DNA from: Winogradskyella costae
GTDB taxonomy: Bacteria; Bacteroidota; Bacteroidia; Flavobacteriales; Flavobacteriaceae
Assembly (NCBI RefSeq): GCF_013403865.1
Contig: NZ_JABFDK010000005.1
Location: 124,001 to 188,000, forward strand
DNA: 64,000 nucleotides
Direction of reading: 5' to 3'
Position 1 is the first letter of the stretch. Each line of letters opens with the position of its first letter. The position numbers were made by a program, and so were the translations under genes. Positions 53,867 through 62,802 of this stretch are shown in pieces. Below the pieces are notes generated by a model that searched no databases, was not told the DNA's origin, and saw only the letters and a list, made by a program, of their open reading frames with translations.

Positions 53867-54760
53867 ATGAAAAACAGTAATTTTCCATTAGTTTCCATCT
53901 GTATTCCAACATTCAATGGAGCAAAGTTTATTGCAGAGGCAATGCAATCTGCAATAGATCAAGATTATCCTAATCTAGAAATTATAATTTCAGATGACGC
54001 TTCTAAAGACGATACTTTAACAATTACAGAAAATTTTAAAAAACAAACAGCTATTCCTATTAAAATTTATCCTCATAAGCCTAATGGTATTGGATCTAAT
54101 TGGAATTATTCTATTACGAAGGCTGCAGGTGAGTATATTAAATTTTTATTTCAAGACGACGTATTAATGCCTAATTGCATAAGTAGTATGGTAGAAGTTA
54201 TGGAGAATAATCCTAAATTAGGCATGGTAGCTTCTAAACGAGAGTTTCTTATTGAAGATACATTTTTAAATGAAACAATAAAGAAATGGATTGAAAAGTT
54301 TAGCGATTTACAAAGAGGGCTTAACTTTAAGTCCGAAAATAATATTCAAATTATAGATCATACTCTGTTTTGTTCTAACCAGTTTCTGCGATCACCATTG
54401 AATAAAATAGGTGAGCCTTGTGTGATTATGTTTAAAAAAGGTATTTTAGAAAAAATAGGATATTATAGAGAAGATTTAAAACAAATTTTGGATTATGAGT
54501 TTTGTTACCGCTTATTAAAAACACAACCAATTGCTATTATAAATGAAAATTTAGTAAAGTTTAGATTGCATCAAAATCAAGCCACTAACGTTAATAGGCA
54601 TAGTGGTACAGATGATTATAAAAAATATAATAAAATCCTATTGCGAGAGTATTTTTGGTATTTAAATACAAATACTAGGATTAGGTTATTGAAGAAAGAA
54701 TATAAATGGATAAATTTTCTGTTTAAATTGAAATCAAAGTTAAAATTAAATGGTAAGTAG
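53867..54760 (+). CDS. Glycosyltransferase family 2, enzyme 3
   Basis: A 297-aa GT2 enzyme. PLVSICIPTFNGAKFIAEAM and SDDASKDDTLTI begin the donor domain. KFLFQDDVLMP holds the DD motif, and QILDYEFCYRLL is the acceptor-side signature. A positively charged C-terminus (KLKSKLKLNGK) could associate with membrane. Overlaps the next gene by eleven bases. Confidence 0.92.
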   Translation: MKNSNFPLVSICIPTFNGAKFIAEAMQSAIDQDYPNLEIIISDDASKDDTLTITENFKKQTAIPIKIYPHKPNGIGSNWNYSITKAAGEYIKFLFQDDVLMPNCISSMVEVMENNPKLGMVASKREFLIEDTFLNETIKKWIEKFSDLQRGLNFKSENNIQIIDHTLFCSNQFLRSPLNKIGEPCVIMFKKGILEKIGYYREDLKQILDYEFCYRLLKTQPIAIINENLVKFRLHQNQATNVNRHSGTDDYKKYNKILLREYFWYLNTNTRIRLLKKEYKWINFLFKLKSKLKLNGK

Positions 54761-55664
54761 TGTTTATATAATTATTGTGACATATAATGGCATGCAATGG
54801 CTAGATAAATGCTTAAAAAGCTGTATTGATTATCCTGTTGTTATCGTTGATAATGCTTCAACTGACGATACGGTTTCCTTTATTGAGTCTAATTACCCTA
54901 ATATCAATTTATTTAAGCAAACTAAAAATTTAGGTTTTGGCCAAGCTAATAATATAGGAATTCGTTATGCATTAGATAAAGGTGCCGAACATGTTTTTTT
55001 ACTTAACCAAGATGCTTACTTGGTAAATTCTGTTTTAGGTAATTTGGTTGCCTTCCAAAAAGTACATCCCAAATATGGAGTCTTAAGTCCAATACATATT
55101 ACAGGAGATAAGAGAAAATTAGATAAAAATTTTTCTTACTATTTACGAAAAGATAAAACAGGACAATTTTATTCAGATTTTGTTTTGGGTAATACTTTGG
55201 CAGAGGTTTACGAGGTGCCTTTTGTAAATGCTGCAGCTTGGTTACTTTCAAAAAGATGTTTAGAAACCGTAGGTGGTTTCGATCCTTTGTTTTTTCATTA
55301 CGCCGAAGATGTAAATTACTGTCAACGTGTGTGTTATCATGATTTTAAAATAGGGGTTTTACCAAATGTATATGTTATTCATGATCGAAATAAGAGAAAA
55401 CGGGAAAAGATAATTGATTTTAGCCCTGTATATTTTAATGAGATGGAGAAACGATATAAACTTAAGTTTGCAAATATTAATATGGATATGCAATTCGATT
55501 TTAAAGTTAAGGAGCTTCAAAAAGAGATTTTAAAAGCGTTAATACAATTGAATTTTTTAAGAGCAACAGGAATTCAGAAAGAGTTGTCTCTTTTGAAAGA
55601 AATAAAACCTCTAATCGTTAATAGTAGAACTATTAATGCGTTACCAGGATCACATTATCTATGA
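54750..55664 (+). CDS. Glycosyltransferase family 2, enzyme 4 (rhamnosyltransferase-like)
   Basis: A 304-aa GT2 enzyme. YIIIVTYNGMQWLDKCL, VDNASTDDTVSFI and NLGFGQANNIGIRYAL are the hallmarks of the WbbL-like group, which often transfers deoxyhexoses. LLNQDAYL replaces the DxD, and FFHYAEDVNYCQRV is the catalytic-base region. Donor sugar is not certain. Same operon. Confidence 0.91.
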   Translation: MVSSVYIIIVTYNGMQWLDKCLKSCIDYPVVIVDNASTDDTVSFIESNYPNINLFKQTKNLGFGQANNIGIRYALDKGAEHVFLLNQDAYLVNSVLGNLVAFQKVHPKYGVLSPIHITGDKRKLDKNFSYYLRKDKTGQFYSDFVLGNTLAEVYEVPFVNAAAWLLSKRCLETVGGFDPLFFHYAEDVNYCQRVCYHDFKIGVLPNVYVIHDRNKRKREKIIDFSPVYFNEMEKRYKLKFANINMDMQFDFKVKELQKEILKALIQLNFLRATGIQKELSLLKEIKPLIVNSRTINALPGSHYL

Positions 55665-55720
55665 ACGAAGCGTACATTTTTACACGTATTATTCTGACAC
55701 TTGAAAAGAATTAAATTATT

Positions 55721-56710
55721 ATGAGAATAGGTCTTGTACTTACAGTTAAAAATGAAGAACGATTATTACGCTCTAACTTAATGTATCATAAAGCCTTAGG
55801 TATAGCAAGTGTTTTTGTTTATTTTGATAACTCAACAGATGGTGGACGTAATTCTATAGAAAATATAGAAGATGTGCATTGTTTTAATTCTGTTGATGCA
55901 GATGTATATAGGGATCAGTTATTTTTAGAAAAATTTACAAGACAAGCCTCAACAATGCATACAGCTAGGCAATGCTTAAATACTTTTGATGCTTTGCAAC
56001 GTTGTAAAAAAGCAGGAATTGATTGGTTGTTGTCAATGGATGCAGATGAGTTATTTTTACCATCAATCAATGGGGAACTTGATTTAAATAAATTTCTTGA
56101 AAAATGTAAAGGAGTAGACGTTGTTAGGTTATCAACAATGGAAGTTCTAGGCAGACAATTTGAGTATAATGATGTTATGGCCGAAGAAACATTATTTAAA
56201 TCTCAAAGTCGTTTTAAACATTGGAATGATCGTATATATTTTGATTTCTATAACCCTTATACATCAGAAACAATAACCCATACAGCTTGGCTAGGTCATA
56301 CTATGGGAAAATGTGCAATAAATGTCAATTCCGAACTCATGCCTAAAAATGTTCATCGTTTTAAAGCTATTGATAATCGAGATATAAAAGTAGTATCAAT
56401 GGGCTACTTATTACATTATGTACTTTATGATTTTAAAGATTTCAAAAAGAAATTTCAAAATATAAAACATCGACCAGATGTGTTTTTAAATGGAAAATCA
56501 CTCCCAAAGTTACCAAAAATATGGAGAGATATGGTTAATGATCCACAATTTGATGACCTCTACTTAAAAGATTATTATAAAAAAAATATTTTTATAGATG
56601 CCACAAAATTAAAACAATTTTACAGCACACGGTTTTTAAATATTCTTAAAAGAAAAGAAAAAGCAGTTGTGAAAATCACTTATGTAAAGGAACTTTTAAG
56701 TAAGTTCTAA
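55721..56710 (+). CDS. Glycosyltransferase (PF13704-type GT2-like)
   Basis: A 329-aa protein. RIGLVLTVKNEERLLRSNLMYHKALGIASVFVYFDNSTDG and WLLSMDADELFLP match the Glyco_tranf_2_4 pattern, a GT-A subgroup with the DADE metal site. ITHTAWLGHTMGK and HRFKAIDNRD lie in the acceptor half. Donor and acceptor unknown. 56 bases separate it from the previous gene. Confidence 0.87.
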   Translation: MRIGLVLTVKNEERLLRSNLMYHKALGIASVFVYFDNSTDGGRNSIENIEDVHCFNSVDADVYRDQLFLEKFTRQASTMHTARQCLNTFDALQRCKKAGIDWLLSMDADELFLPSINGELDLNKFLEKCKGVDVVRLSTMEVLGRQFEYNDVMAEETLFKSQSRFKHWNDRIYFDFYNPYTSETITHTAWLGHTMGKCAINVNSELMPKNVHRFKAIDNRDIKVVSMGYLLHYVLYDFKDFKKKFQNIKHRPDVFLNGKSLPKLPKIWRDMVNDPQFDDLYLKDYYKKNIFIDATKLKQFYSTRFLNILKRKEKAVVKITYVKELLSKF

Positions 56711-56873
56711 AAGAAAAATAATTAAAATTTTATTCATTTGGCAATAAAGCAAGTGTTTAATCTTGCAGATATAATTCAAATACCTTGTAACTATTTTTGG
56801 TTTAAAGCGAAAAAGAATTTGTATTACAATTTTAATGATTTAGGGATTTATTATATTAGCACTCAATTATATT

Positions 56874-58256
56874 ATGATTATAAAAACGTCTATTCTTCCA
56901 TCAAAGCAAGAGTTTGCTAAAATAAAAGCGCCACACGAAGTATACAGAGAAGCCATCTGTATATTTGCTGCTACGGGTTTCTTCTTAGATGGTGATACGT
57001 ATTGGAAAGACGAGGTTTGCTTATTATCAGCTCACGATCATTCTTTTGATGAAAATGATTTATTAATAGAAAGTAAACCAAATTTTCACTGGCATTATAC
57101 ACCAAGAAATATTTCATTTGATGATGCTTTAGAGGAATATAAAAATTTGTTAACGACGATAATCCAAGAACAAATAGGAGATCATCCTGTTATTTTGCCC
57201 TTATCTGGTGGATTAGATAGTAGAAGTCAGGCTTTAATTTTAAAAGATTTAAACAATCATGTACATGCTTATAGTTATTCGTTTCCAGGCGGTTATCCAG
57301 AGCATAAAATAAGTAAGCAGATTGCTAGCGTTTGTGATTTTACATTTGATGCATTCGAGATACCTAAAAGTTATTTATGGAATTGTATTGATGTTTTGGC
57401 CCAACTAAACGGCTGTTATTCTGAATTTACACATTCTAGGCAGATGGGAGTTTTGGAAGAACTTAAAGAAATGAAAGGTGTTTTTTCATTAGGACATTGG
57501 GGAGATGTACTTTTTGATCGAGGAGCACCTGAGGGTACTAAAGAGGAAGACGTTACCAAATTGCTGCTAAAAAAAATGCTAAAACCTGGAGGTTTGGAGT
57601 TCGCAGAAGCGCTTTGGGAATCATGGAATCTAGAAGGTGAATTTAAGCCTTATTTAGTGTCTAGAATAGAAAAATCTTTAGCCAAGATAAAAATTGAAAA
57701 TATTAGCGCTAGAATTAGAGCTTTTAAAACCTCACAATGGGCTCATAGATGGACAACAACAAATTTATGTATTTTTGAATCTGTACATCCTATAACCATG
57801 CCTTATTATGATGATAGAATGTGCGAGTTTATTTGTACAATCCCTGAAGAGTATTTGGCAGATAGACGTTTGCAAATTGCCCACCTTAAAAAAGATGATG
57901 AACTAGCAAATATTACTTGGCACGAGCATAAACCTTTTAATATAAATAATTTTCATTACAACAAAAGTCCTTACAATATACCGTATAGAATAGTTAATAA
58001 ATTAAAAAGAGAAATTAATAGTGCTATTGGTAATCCGTATATCCAACGCAACTTCGAACTTCAATTTTTAGGTGCTGAAAATGATATTCAACTAAAAAAA
58101 TATTTGAATGATCCTGCTTTCCTTCAATTTATTCCTAAAGATATTGTAGATGATTTTTATAATAAGTTTAAAAACGTAAATACCGTTTTCTATTCAACAC
58201 CTGTAAGTATTCTGTTAACGTTTTCATTATGGCACAAACATTATTATACTAAATAA
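56874..58256 (+). CDS. Asparagine-synthase-like enzyme lacking the glutaminase domain
   Basis: A 460-aa protein. The ATP pyrophosphatase loop SGGLDSR is at 111-117, followed by AYSYSFPGGYPEHKISKQIA, and later TMPYYDDRMCEFICTIPEEY, both as in asparagine synthase. The usual N-terminal class II glutaminase (Cys2 nucleophile, about 200 residues) is missing. Only about 100 unrelated residues precede the loop, so it would use ammonia or a carried amine. In glycan loci such proteins may amidate a uronic acid or acyl group; here uronic acid amidation would fit the TviB/TviC-like genes. That role is inferred. Confidence 0.87.
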   Translation: MIIKTSILPSKQEFAKIKAPHEVYREAICIFAATGFFLDGDTYWKDEVCLLSAHDHSFDENDLLIESKPNFHWHYTPRNISFDDALEEYKNLLTTIIQEQIGDHPVILPLSGGLDSRSQALILKDLNNHVHAYSYSFPGGYPEHKISKQIASVCDFTFDAFEIPKSYLWNCIDVLAQLNGCYSEFTHSRQMGVLEELKEMKGVFSLGHWGDVLFDRGAPEGTKEEDVTKLLLKKMLKPGGLEFAEALWESWNLEGEFKPYLVSRIEKSLAKIKIENISARIRAFKTSQWAHRWTTTNLCIFESVHPITMPYYDDRMCEFICTIPEEYLADRRLQIAHLKKDDELANITWHEHKPFNINNFHYNKSPYNIPYRIVNKLKREINSAIGNPYIQRNFELQFLGAENDIQLKKYLNDPAFLQFIPKDIVDDFYNKFKNVNTVFYSTPVSILLTFSLWHKHYYTK

Positions 58257-58259
58257 ATT

Positions 58260-59246
58260 ATGAAATTATCAGTAGTTATTCCTGTTTATAATGGTGCCGA
58301 TTTTATTCAGAAATCTTATAACTCTATATTAAATCAAGAATTAGAAGATTTTGAAATTCTTTATGTAGATAATAATTCAGTAGATACCTCAGTTTTAGAA
58401 ATAAATAAAATAGTAAGTCAAGATTCAAGAGTTCAATTATTAATACAATCAAAACAGGGTGCCGCACCAGCTAGAAATTTAGGAATAGTAAATGCAAAAG
58501 GAACTTATATTTATGTTTTTGATGTAGATGATGAAATTTATCCAGATGCTTTAAAACAAATGATTAATGTTTTAGATGGAAATAAAGATGTTGCTGCTGT
58601 TTTTGGAAAAATGGTAAAATCTCATTTGGGAATAGGTCAAACAACAAAGCCAGATGATGAAACAGGGACTGTTGTTGTAAAAGAATTTCCATATTGGGGA
58701 TTACTTTGGTTTTCTAGTTTGAAGTCAGTAGTTGGTCCTCCAGCATTTTTGTATCGTAAAACGGTTTTTGATACAATTGGGATGTATAACGAATCTATTA
58801 AAAATAATGAGGACACTGCTCTAGACATTAAATTAGGAATGACACAGCAAATAGCGTTTATAGATCGATATGTGTATTTGTATTTTAAACATGAAGATTC
58901 TACAATACAACAATCAAAACGTCAAATGCCACGTGCCTTTATGATATGGCCACGTTTAGTAAAAGAACACCTACCTTTTTATTTAACACACGAGACTCCT
59001 CAAAAATTTAAAAGTTTATTATTTAGTCAACTTTTTCAGTCTATGGGTAGGCAATTGGTTTTTACCAAAGGATTAGGTGAACGTAAGCGATTAAAGCATC
59101 AACTACTTGGTGAAGTTAAAGATATTAGTATTCCGTTTTCCATTCAACTATATTTATCAATATTAGTTATATTGCCATCAGAACCATTACGAAAGGTTTA
59201 TGGGTATCATGTAGTACCTAATGCAGTTAAACAACTTACAAAATAA
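58260..59246 (+). CDS. Glycosyltransferase family 2, enzyme 5
   Basis: A 328-aa GT2 enzyme. KLSVVIPVYNGADFIQKSYN, VDNNSVDTSVLEI and YVFDVDDEIYPDAL (DxDD metal site) are clear. SIKNNEDTALDIKLG supplies the catalytic base. Starts three bases after the asparagine-synthase-like gene. No TM helix. Adds an unknown sugar. Confidence 0.92.
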   Translation: MKLSVVIPVYNGADFIQKSYNSILNQELEDFEILYVDNNSVDTSVLEINKIVSQDSRVQLLIQSKQGAAPARNLGIVNAKGTYIYVFDVDDEIYPDALKQMINVLDGNKDVAAVFGKMVKSHLGIGQTTKPDDETGTVVVKEFPYWGLLWFSSLKSVVGPPAFLYRKTVFDTIGMYNESIKNNEDTALDIKLGMTQQIAFIDRYVYLYFKHEDSTIQQSKRQMPRAFMIWPRLVKEHLPFYLTHETPQKFKSLLFSQLFQSMGRQLVFTKGLGERKRLKHQLLGEVKDISIPFSIQLYLSILVILPSEPLRKVYGYHVVPNAVKQLTK

Positions 59247-59258
59247 ATTATTGTACAA

Positions 59259-59846
59259 TTGAAACCAAATCATTTTATAAAACATGTTATAAAAAAGTTA
59301 CTGATTCGTATCTTGTATAAACGCCATGTTGCAAGTGATTTAGTTGTTCAAGAAGATATAAATCAAACATTGCAGATTAGAGGAAGTAAAGTTCAACACG
59401 ACTCTATAGAAAAGCAGTTTAATCATTTAATGATCTATTATCCTGATTATGCATTTATCTTTTTTTGGCGGATTAGTAATTTACGTTATCCTTGGAAATC
59501 TTTGTTTGTTGGTGATATTCCTTGCAAGATTTTTAGAAGTACAAAAATTTCAGGAGGTTTAATGTGCTATCATCCATTTGCTACAGTTATTAATGCAAAA
59601 TCTATTGGACAGAATTTTCAGTTCAGAAATAGTTTAACGATTGGTAATAAAAGTAATAATAATACCTTGCTGCCAATTATTGGTAATGACGTTACCGTTG
59701 GTGCAAATGTGGTCATTATTGGTGCTATTACCATAGGAGATAATGTTGTTGTAGGTGCTGGTTCTGTGGTAGTGAAAGATGTACCTTCTAATTGTATCAT
59801 TGCTGGCAATCCAGCACAAATTATTAGAAAAATTGATGAGCTCTAA
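59259..59846 (+). CDS. Hexapeptide-repeat acyltransferase (serine acetyltransferase-like)
   Basis: A 195-aa protein whose C-terminal half is a left-handed beta-helix: repeated [IV]G-x4 hexapeptides from about 115 to 185 (IGNDVTVGANVVIIGAITIG, then GAGSVVVKDVP and AGNPAQII). CYHPFATVINAKSIG resembles the serine/sugar O-acetyltransferase active-site region with its histidine. The start appears to be TTG at 59259, because the next methionine would remove too much. Predicted to O-acetylate a sugar. Overlaps the GT4 gene by eleven bases. Confidence 0.86.
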   Translation: MKPNHFIKHVIKKLLIRILYKRHVASDLVVQEDINQTLQIRGSKVQHDSIEKQFNHLMIYYPDYAFIFFWRISNLRYPWKSLFVGDIPCKIFRSTKISGGLMCYHPFATVINAKSIGQNFQFRNSLTIGNKSNNNTLLPIIGNDVTVGANVVIIGAITIGDNVVVGAGSVVVKDVPSNCIIAGNPAQIIRKIDEL

Positions 59847-60936
59847 AAAAATACGTATTCTTTTTACAATTTCTAATTTTAATACAGCAGGAAGTGGTAA
59901 AGTGGTTTATGATTTAGTAAAAGGCTTAGATGCTAATAAATTTGAAATAGAAATAGCTTGTGGAAACAGCGATGGTGCATTTTTTAAAGTTATTGAATCT
60001 CTTGGGCTTCCTGTTCATGTTATAGATACAAAAACAACATACAAACCTTATTATAACGTATTGTCTAGGATTTGGGAAATCTCAAAATTCTATAAGAAGC
60101 AACGTTATGATATTGTGCACTCTTGGCAGTGGAGTAGTGATTGGACAGAAGCTCTAGCAGCCCGATTAGTTGGTGTAAAATGGATGTACACAAAAAAAGC
60201 AATGGGCTTTAACAATAAACATTGGCATATAAAAAGTTATTTAGCAGATTTTATAGTGACTATAAATGATGAAATGCGTGCTTATTTCCCAAATAAAAAA
60301 CAGCAAGCCTTAATCCCTTTAGGTATTGAAACTGATTATTATAATCCAGAAGCAGTAATTAGTCAAACAAAACCAAGTGATGCCACATTTCATATTATCA
60401 CAGTAGCCAACTTAGTGCCAGTTAAAGGCATTCAAGTATTGATAGAAGCATTGCATCTTGTAGGAAATAAAAATATTAAATTAAGTGTATTAGGTAATTA
60501 CGATAATCATTATGGGCTTAAAATGATGGCTTTAAGAGATCAGTTAAAAATGCAAGATCAGGTTCAGTTTTTAGGTAAACAATTAGATGTTAGGCCTTAT
60601 ATAAAATCGGCTGATTTATATGTGATTCCTACTTTAGATGAAGGAAGAAAGGAAGGAATGCCAATGGCATTAGTAGAAGCTATGAGTATGTCTATTCCTG
60701 TATTAGGATCTAATATTACAGGTATTAATTATGTATTAAAGGATTTTAATGAATTGTTATTTCCTGCGGGAAATACTGAAGCTTTAGCTGAAAAAATAAA
60801 GGGACTTATAGCAACTGACAAAAAAGAACGTGTAGAATTAGGTGAGAATCTTCGCGGTTATTGTGAGACACATTTTACTATGGATACTTTTATTGCAGCT
60901 CATGAAGCGTTATATGATACGATCTTAAATGTCTAA
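59836..60936 (+). CDS. Glycosyltransferase family 4
   Basis: A 366-aa GT-B fold enzyme from the ATG at 59836; the longer frame from 59779 lies inside the upstream gene. FTISNFNTAGSGKVVYDLVKG is the N-terminal acceptor motif. ANLVPVKGIQVLIEAL and the E-x7-E region DEGRKEGMPMALVEAM are diagnostic of GT4. Adds a sugar with retention of configuration. Overlaps both neighbours, so tightly coupled. Confidence 0.92.
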   Translation: MSSKKIRILFTISNFNTAGSGKVVYDLVKGLDANKFEIEIACGNSDGAFFKVIESLGLPVHVIDTKTTYKPYYNVLSRIWEISKFYKKQRYDIVHSWQWSSDWTEALAARLVGVKWMYTKKAMGFNNKHWHIKSYLADFIVTINDEMRAYFPNKKQQALIPLGIETDYYNPEAVISQTKPSDATFHIITVANLVPVKGIQVLIEALHLVGNKNIKLSVLGNYDNHYGLKMMALRDQLKMQDQVQFLGKQLDVRPYIKSADLYVIPTLDEGRKEGMPMALVEAMSMSIPVLGSNITGINYVLKDFNELLFPAGNTEALAEKIKGLIATDKKERVELGENLRGYCETHFTMDTFIAAHEALYDTILNV

Positions 60937-61786
60937 GTCATATACTAAACATATTGTAGTCGTTGGCTCTGCACGAAGCGGCACTAGTTGGTTAAGTGAA
61001 GTCTTAGCACAACAACATAGATATAGATTATTGTTTGAGCCTGAGCACGCAACACGTACAAAAAAGGGGCATTTACTTTGTGATACTTGGTTGACCAACA
61101 AAAAGGATTCTAAAAACGCTTATAAATATTTTACTAGAGTTTTAAAAAACCGTGTAGATTCAGATTGGATAGCGCAAAATAGTAACAGAAAATACAAGCG
61201 CCATTTATGGCCTTTTGTTGCAAAAAAATATGTTATTAAGTTTGTACGTTGCAATCTTTCAGCACATTACATGAATACTGTTTTAAAAGTACCAATTTTA
61301 CATATTATAAGAAACCCTTATGATGTTATTCAATCGCAGCAACGTGCTAATTTTCCATGGTTGTATGATTTATCGCGTTTTGTTGCACAGGATAAATTAG
61401 TAGAATTAATTGAAAAGCACTATAGTTTTAATTTAAATGATTACAAACAATATTCACCAATTCAGATATTATGCATCCGGTGGTGCATTGAAAATGAGCT
61501 AACATTAAATGTCTTCGGTTTATATGAGAATAAAAGTAGGGTGCTAAAGTATGAGGATTTAATTAAGGACATTAAAAACTTTTATGACCTATGTGATTAC
61601 TTTGATTTAAAACCAGTAGGTCAAATTGAAAGCATATATAAAAAGCCATCTTCCAAAACACATAAAAAGAGTGTTATAAGAACCAAGAAGACAAGAATAA
61701 GTAAGTGGACTGCAGAAGAATTCCAGCAAATAAATAGTATTTTAGACGTTTTTAAAAGTAATTTATATCTACGACAGTCTATTTAA
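60929..61786 (+). CDS. Sulfotransferase-family protein 3
   Basis: A 285-aa protein. VGSARSGTSWLSEVLAQQ is the PAPS 5' loop and ILHIIRNPYDVIQSQQR the 3' loop, including the R and S that bind the 3'-phosphate. A YKKPSSKTHKKS basic tail follows, as in several carbohydrate sulfotransferases. Predicted to sulfate the glycan at a position different from proteins 1, 2 and 4. Overlaps the GT4 gene by eight bases. Confidence 0.87.
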   Translation: MSKSYTKHIVVVGSARSGTSWLSEVLAQQHRYRLLFEPEHATRTKKGHLLCDTWLTNKKDSKNAYKYFTRVLKNRVDSDWIAQNSNRKYKRHLWPFVAKKYVIKFVRCNLSAHYMNTVLKVPILHIIRNPYDVIQSQQRANFPWLYDLSRFVAQDKLVELIEKHYSFNLNDYKQYSPIQILCIRWCIENELTLNVFGLYENKSRVLKYEDLIKDIKNFYDLCDYFDLKPVGQIESIYKKPSSKTHKKSVIRTKKTRISKWTAEEFQQINSILDVFKSNLYLRQSI

Positions 61787-61807
61787 ATATGTACACAATT
61801 TAATGTA

Positions 61808-62800
61808 ATGGATCAATTAACAATAAACTGGAAATCTAACCAACCAGAAAGCTTACCCGACTTTATAATTGGTGGTGCTATGAAATCTGGTACAACAAGT
61901 TTGCATGCTATTTTACACAGCCATCCTGATATCGCAATGGCTCACGATGAACTCGGTTTTTTTGATATAGATAATATTTTGCAACATCCAGATTTTAATT
62001 TTTATGATGCTCATACTCAAAAATGGATGAAACAATCTATGCAAGAGCAACCAGAATTATTATGGAATTGGTATTATTCACAATTTAATCCGATTAAGAA
62101 CAAAGGAAAACTTTTAGGAGAAGACTCTACAACATATCTTACATCAGAGATTGCAGCTAAGCGTATAGCATTACAAGACAAACCCATAAAGTTGATTTTT
62201 ATATTAAGACATCCAACTAAACGTACTATTTCTAATTATTTACACTTATTAAAATCAGGAAGGGCTATTTATTCTCTTGAAGATACATTGCGGTTTAATC
62301 CGAACAGTATTATTAGGAGAAGTTTGTATATGGAACAGTTAGAAGCTTATTATAAGTATATTCCGCACGAGAGAATTAAAATTGTTTTGTTTGAAGATTT
62401 AATAGAAGACAAACAAAACTGCATTAAAGAGATTTGTCATTTTTTAGAAGTCGATTTTAATCGATTGGATATTTCTATATTTGATACTCACTCGAATAAA
62501 ACTAAAATACCAAAACACATGGGTTTACAGGTTTTTAGAAATAAACTATTAAGAAAAAGTGGAAATTATAGATATTCTAAGTTTTTACCTGTTCAACCAA
62601 GTTTTCAAAGTAAAATGCCATTGAAATATCGAATCATTGATAAGGTTCATAAAAAAATAAATCCATTAAAAAGCGATATCAAATTCACTGCATCAAAAGC
62701 TACTATACAATTTTTAGATGATTATTTTAAAACCGAATTTCAAGGTTTTGATGCCCTAATAAAAAAAGAGGTTTATTCTAAATGGTTTCAAAATAATTAA
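61808..62800 (+). CDS. Sulfotransferase-family protein 4
   Basis: A 330-aa protein closest by motif to heparan-type N/O-sulfotransferases. DFIIGGAMKSGTTSLHAILHSHPDI is the PAPS 5' loop, with the catalytic-type lysine in MKSGTTS. IKLIFILRHPTKRTISNYLHL is the 3' loop. YLTSEIAA and RSLYMEQLEAYYKYIP are family landmarks. The longest and most canonical of the four. Last complete gene in the window. Confidence 0.93.
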   Translation: MDQLTINWKSNQPESLPDFIIGGAMKSGTTSLHAILHSHPDIAMAHDELGFFDIDNILQHPDFNFYDAHTQKWMKQSMQEQPELLWNWYYSQFNPIKNKGKLLGEDSTTYLTSEIAAKRIALQDKPIKLIFILRHPTKRTISNYLHLLKSGRAIYSLEDTLRFNPNSIIRRSLYMEQLEAYYKYIPHERIKIVLFEDLIEDKQNCIKEICHFLEVDFNRLDISIFDTHSNKTKIPKHMGLQVFRNKLLRKSGNYRYSKFLPVQPSFQSKMPLKYRIIDKVHKKINPLKSDIKFTASKATIQFLDDYFKTEFQGFDALIKKEVYSKWFQNN

Positions 62801-62802
62801 GA

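Noticed and set aside
53299..53912. Minus-strand frames opposite glycosyltransferase genes at 53.3-53.9 kb
   Set aside because: They are antisense to complete GT2 genes and have isoleucine/asparagine-rich, low-information sequences.
56738..56920. 60-codon plus-strand frame upstream of the asparagine-synthase-like gene
   Set aside because: It starts with TTG, overlaps the start of a well-supported gene in another frame and has no recognisable features. It looks like chance in AT-rich DNA.
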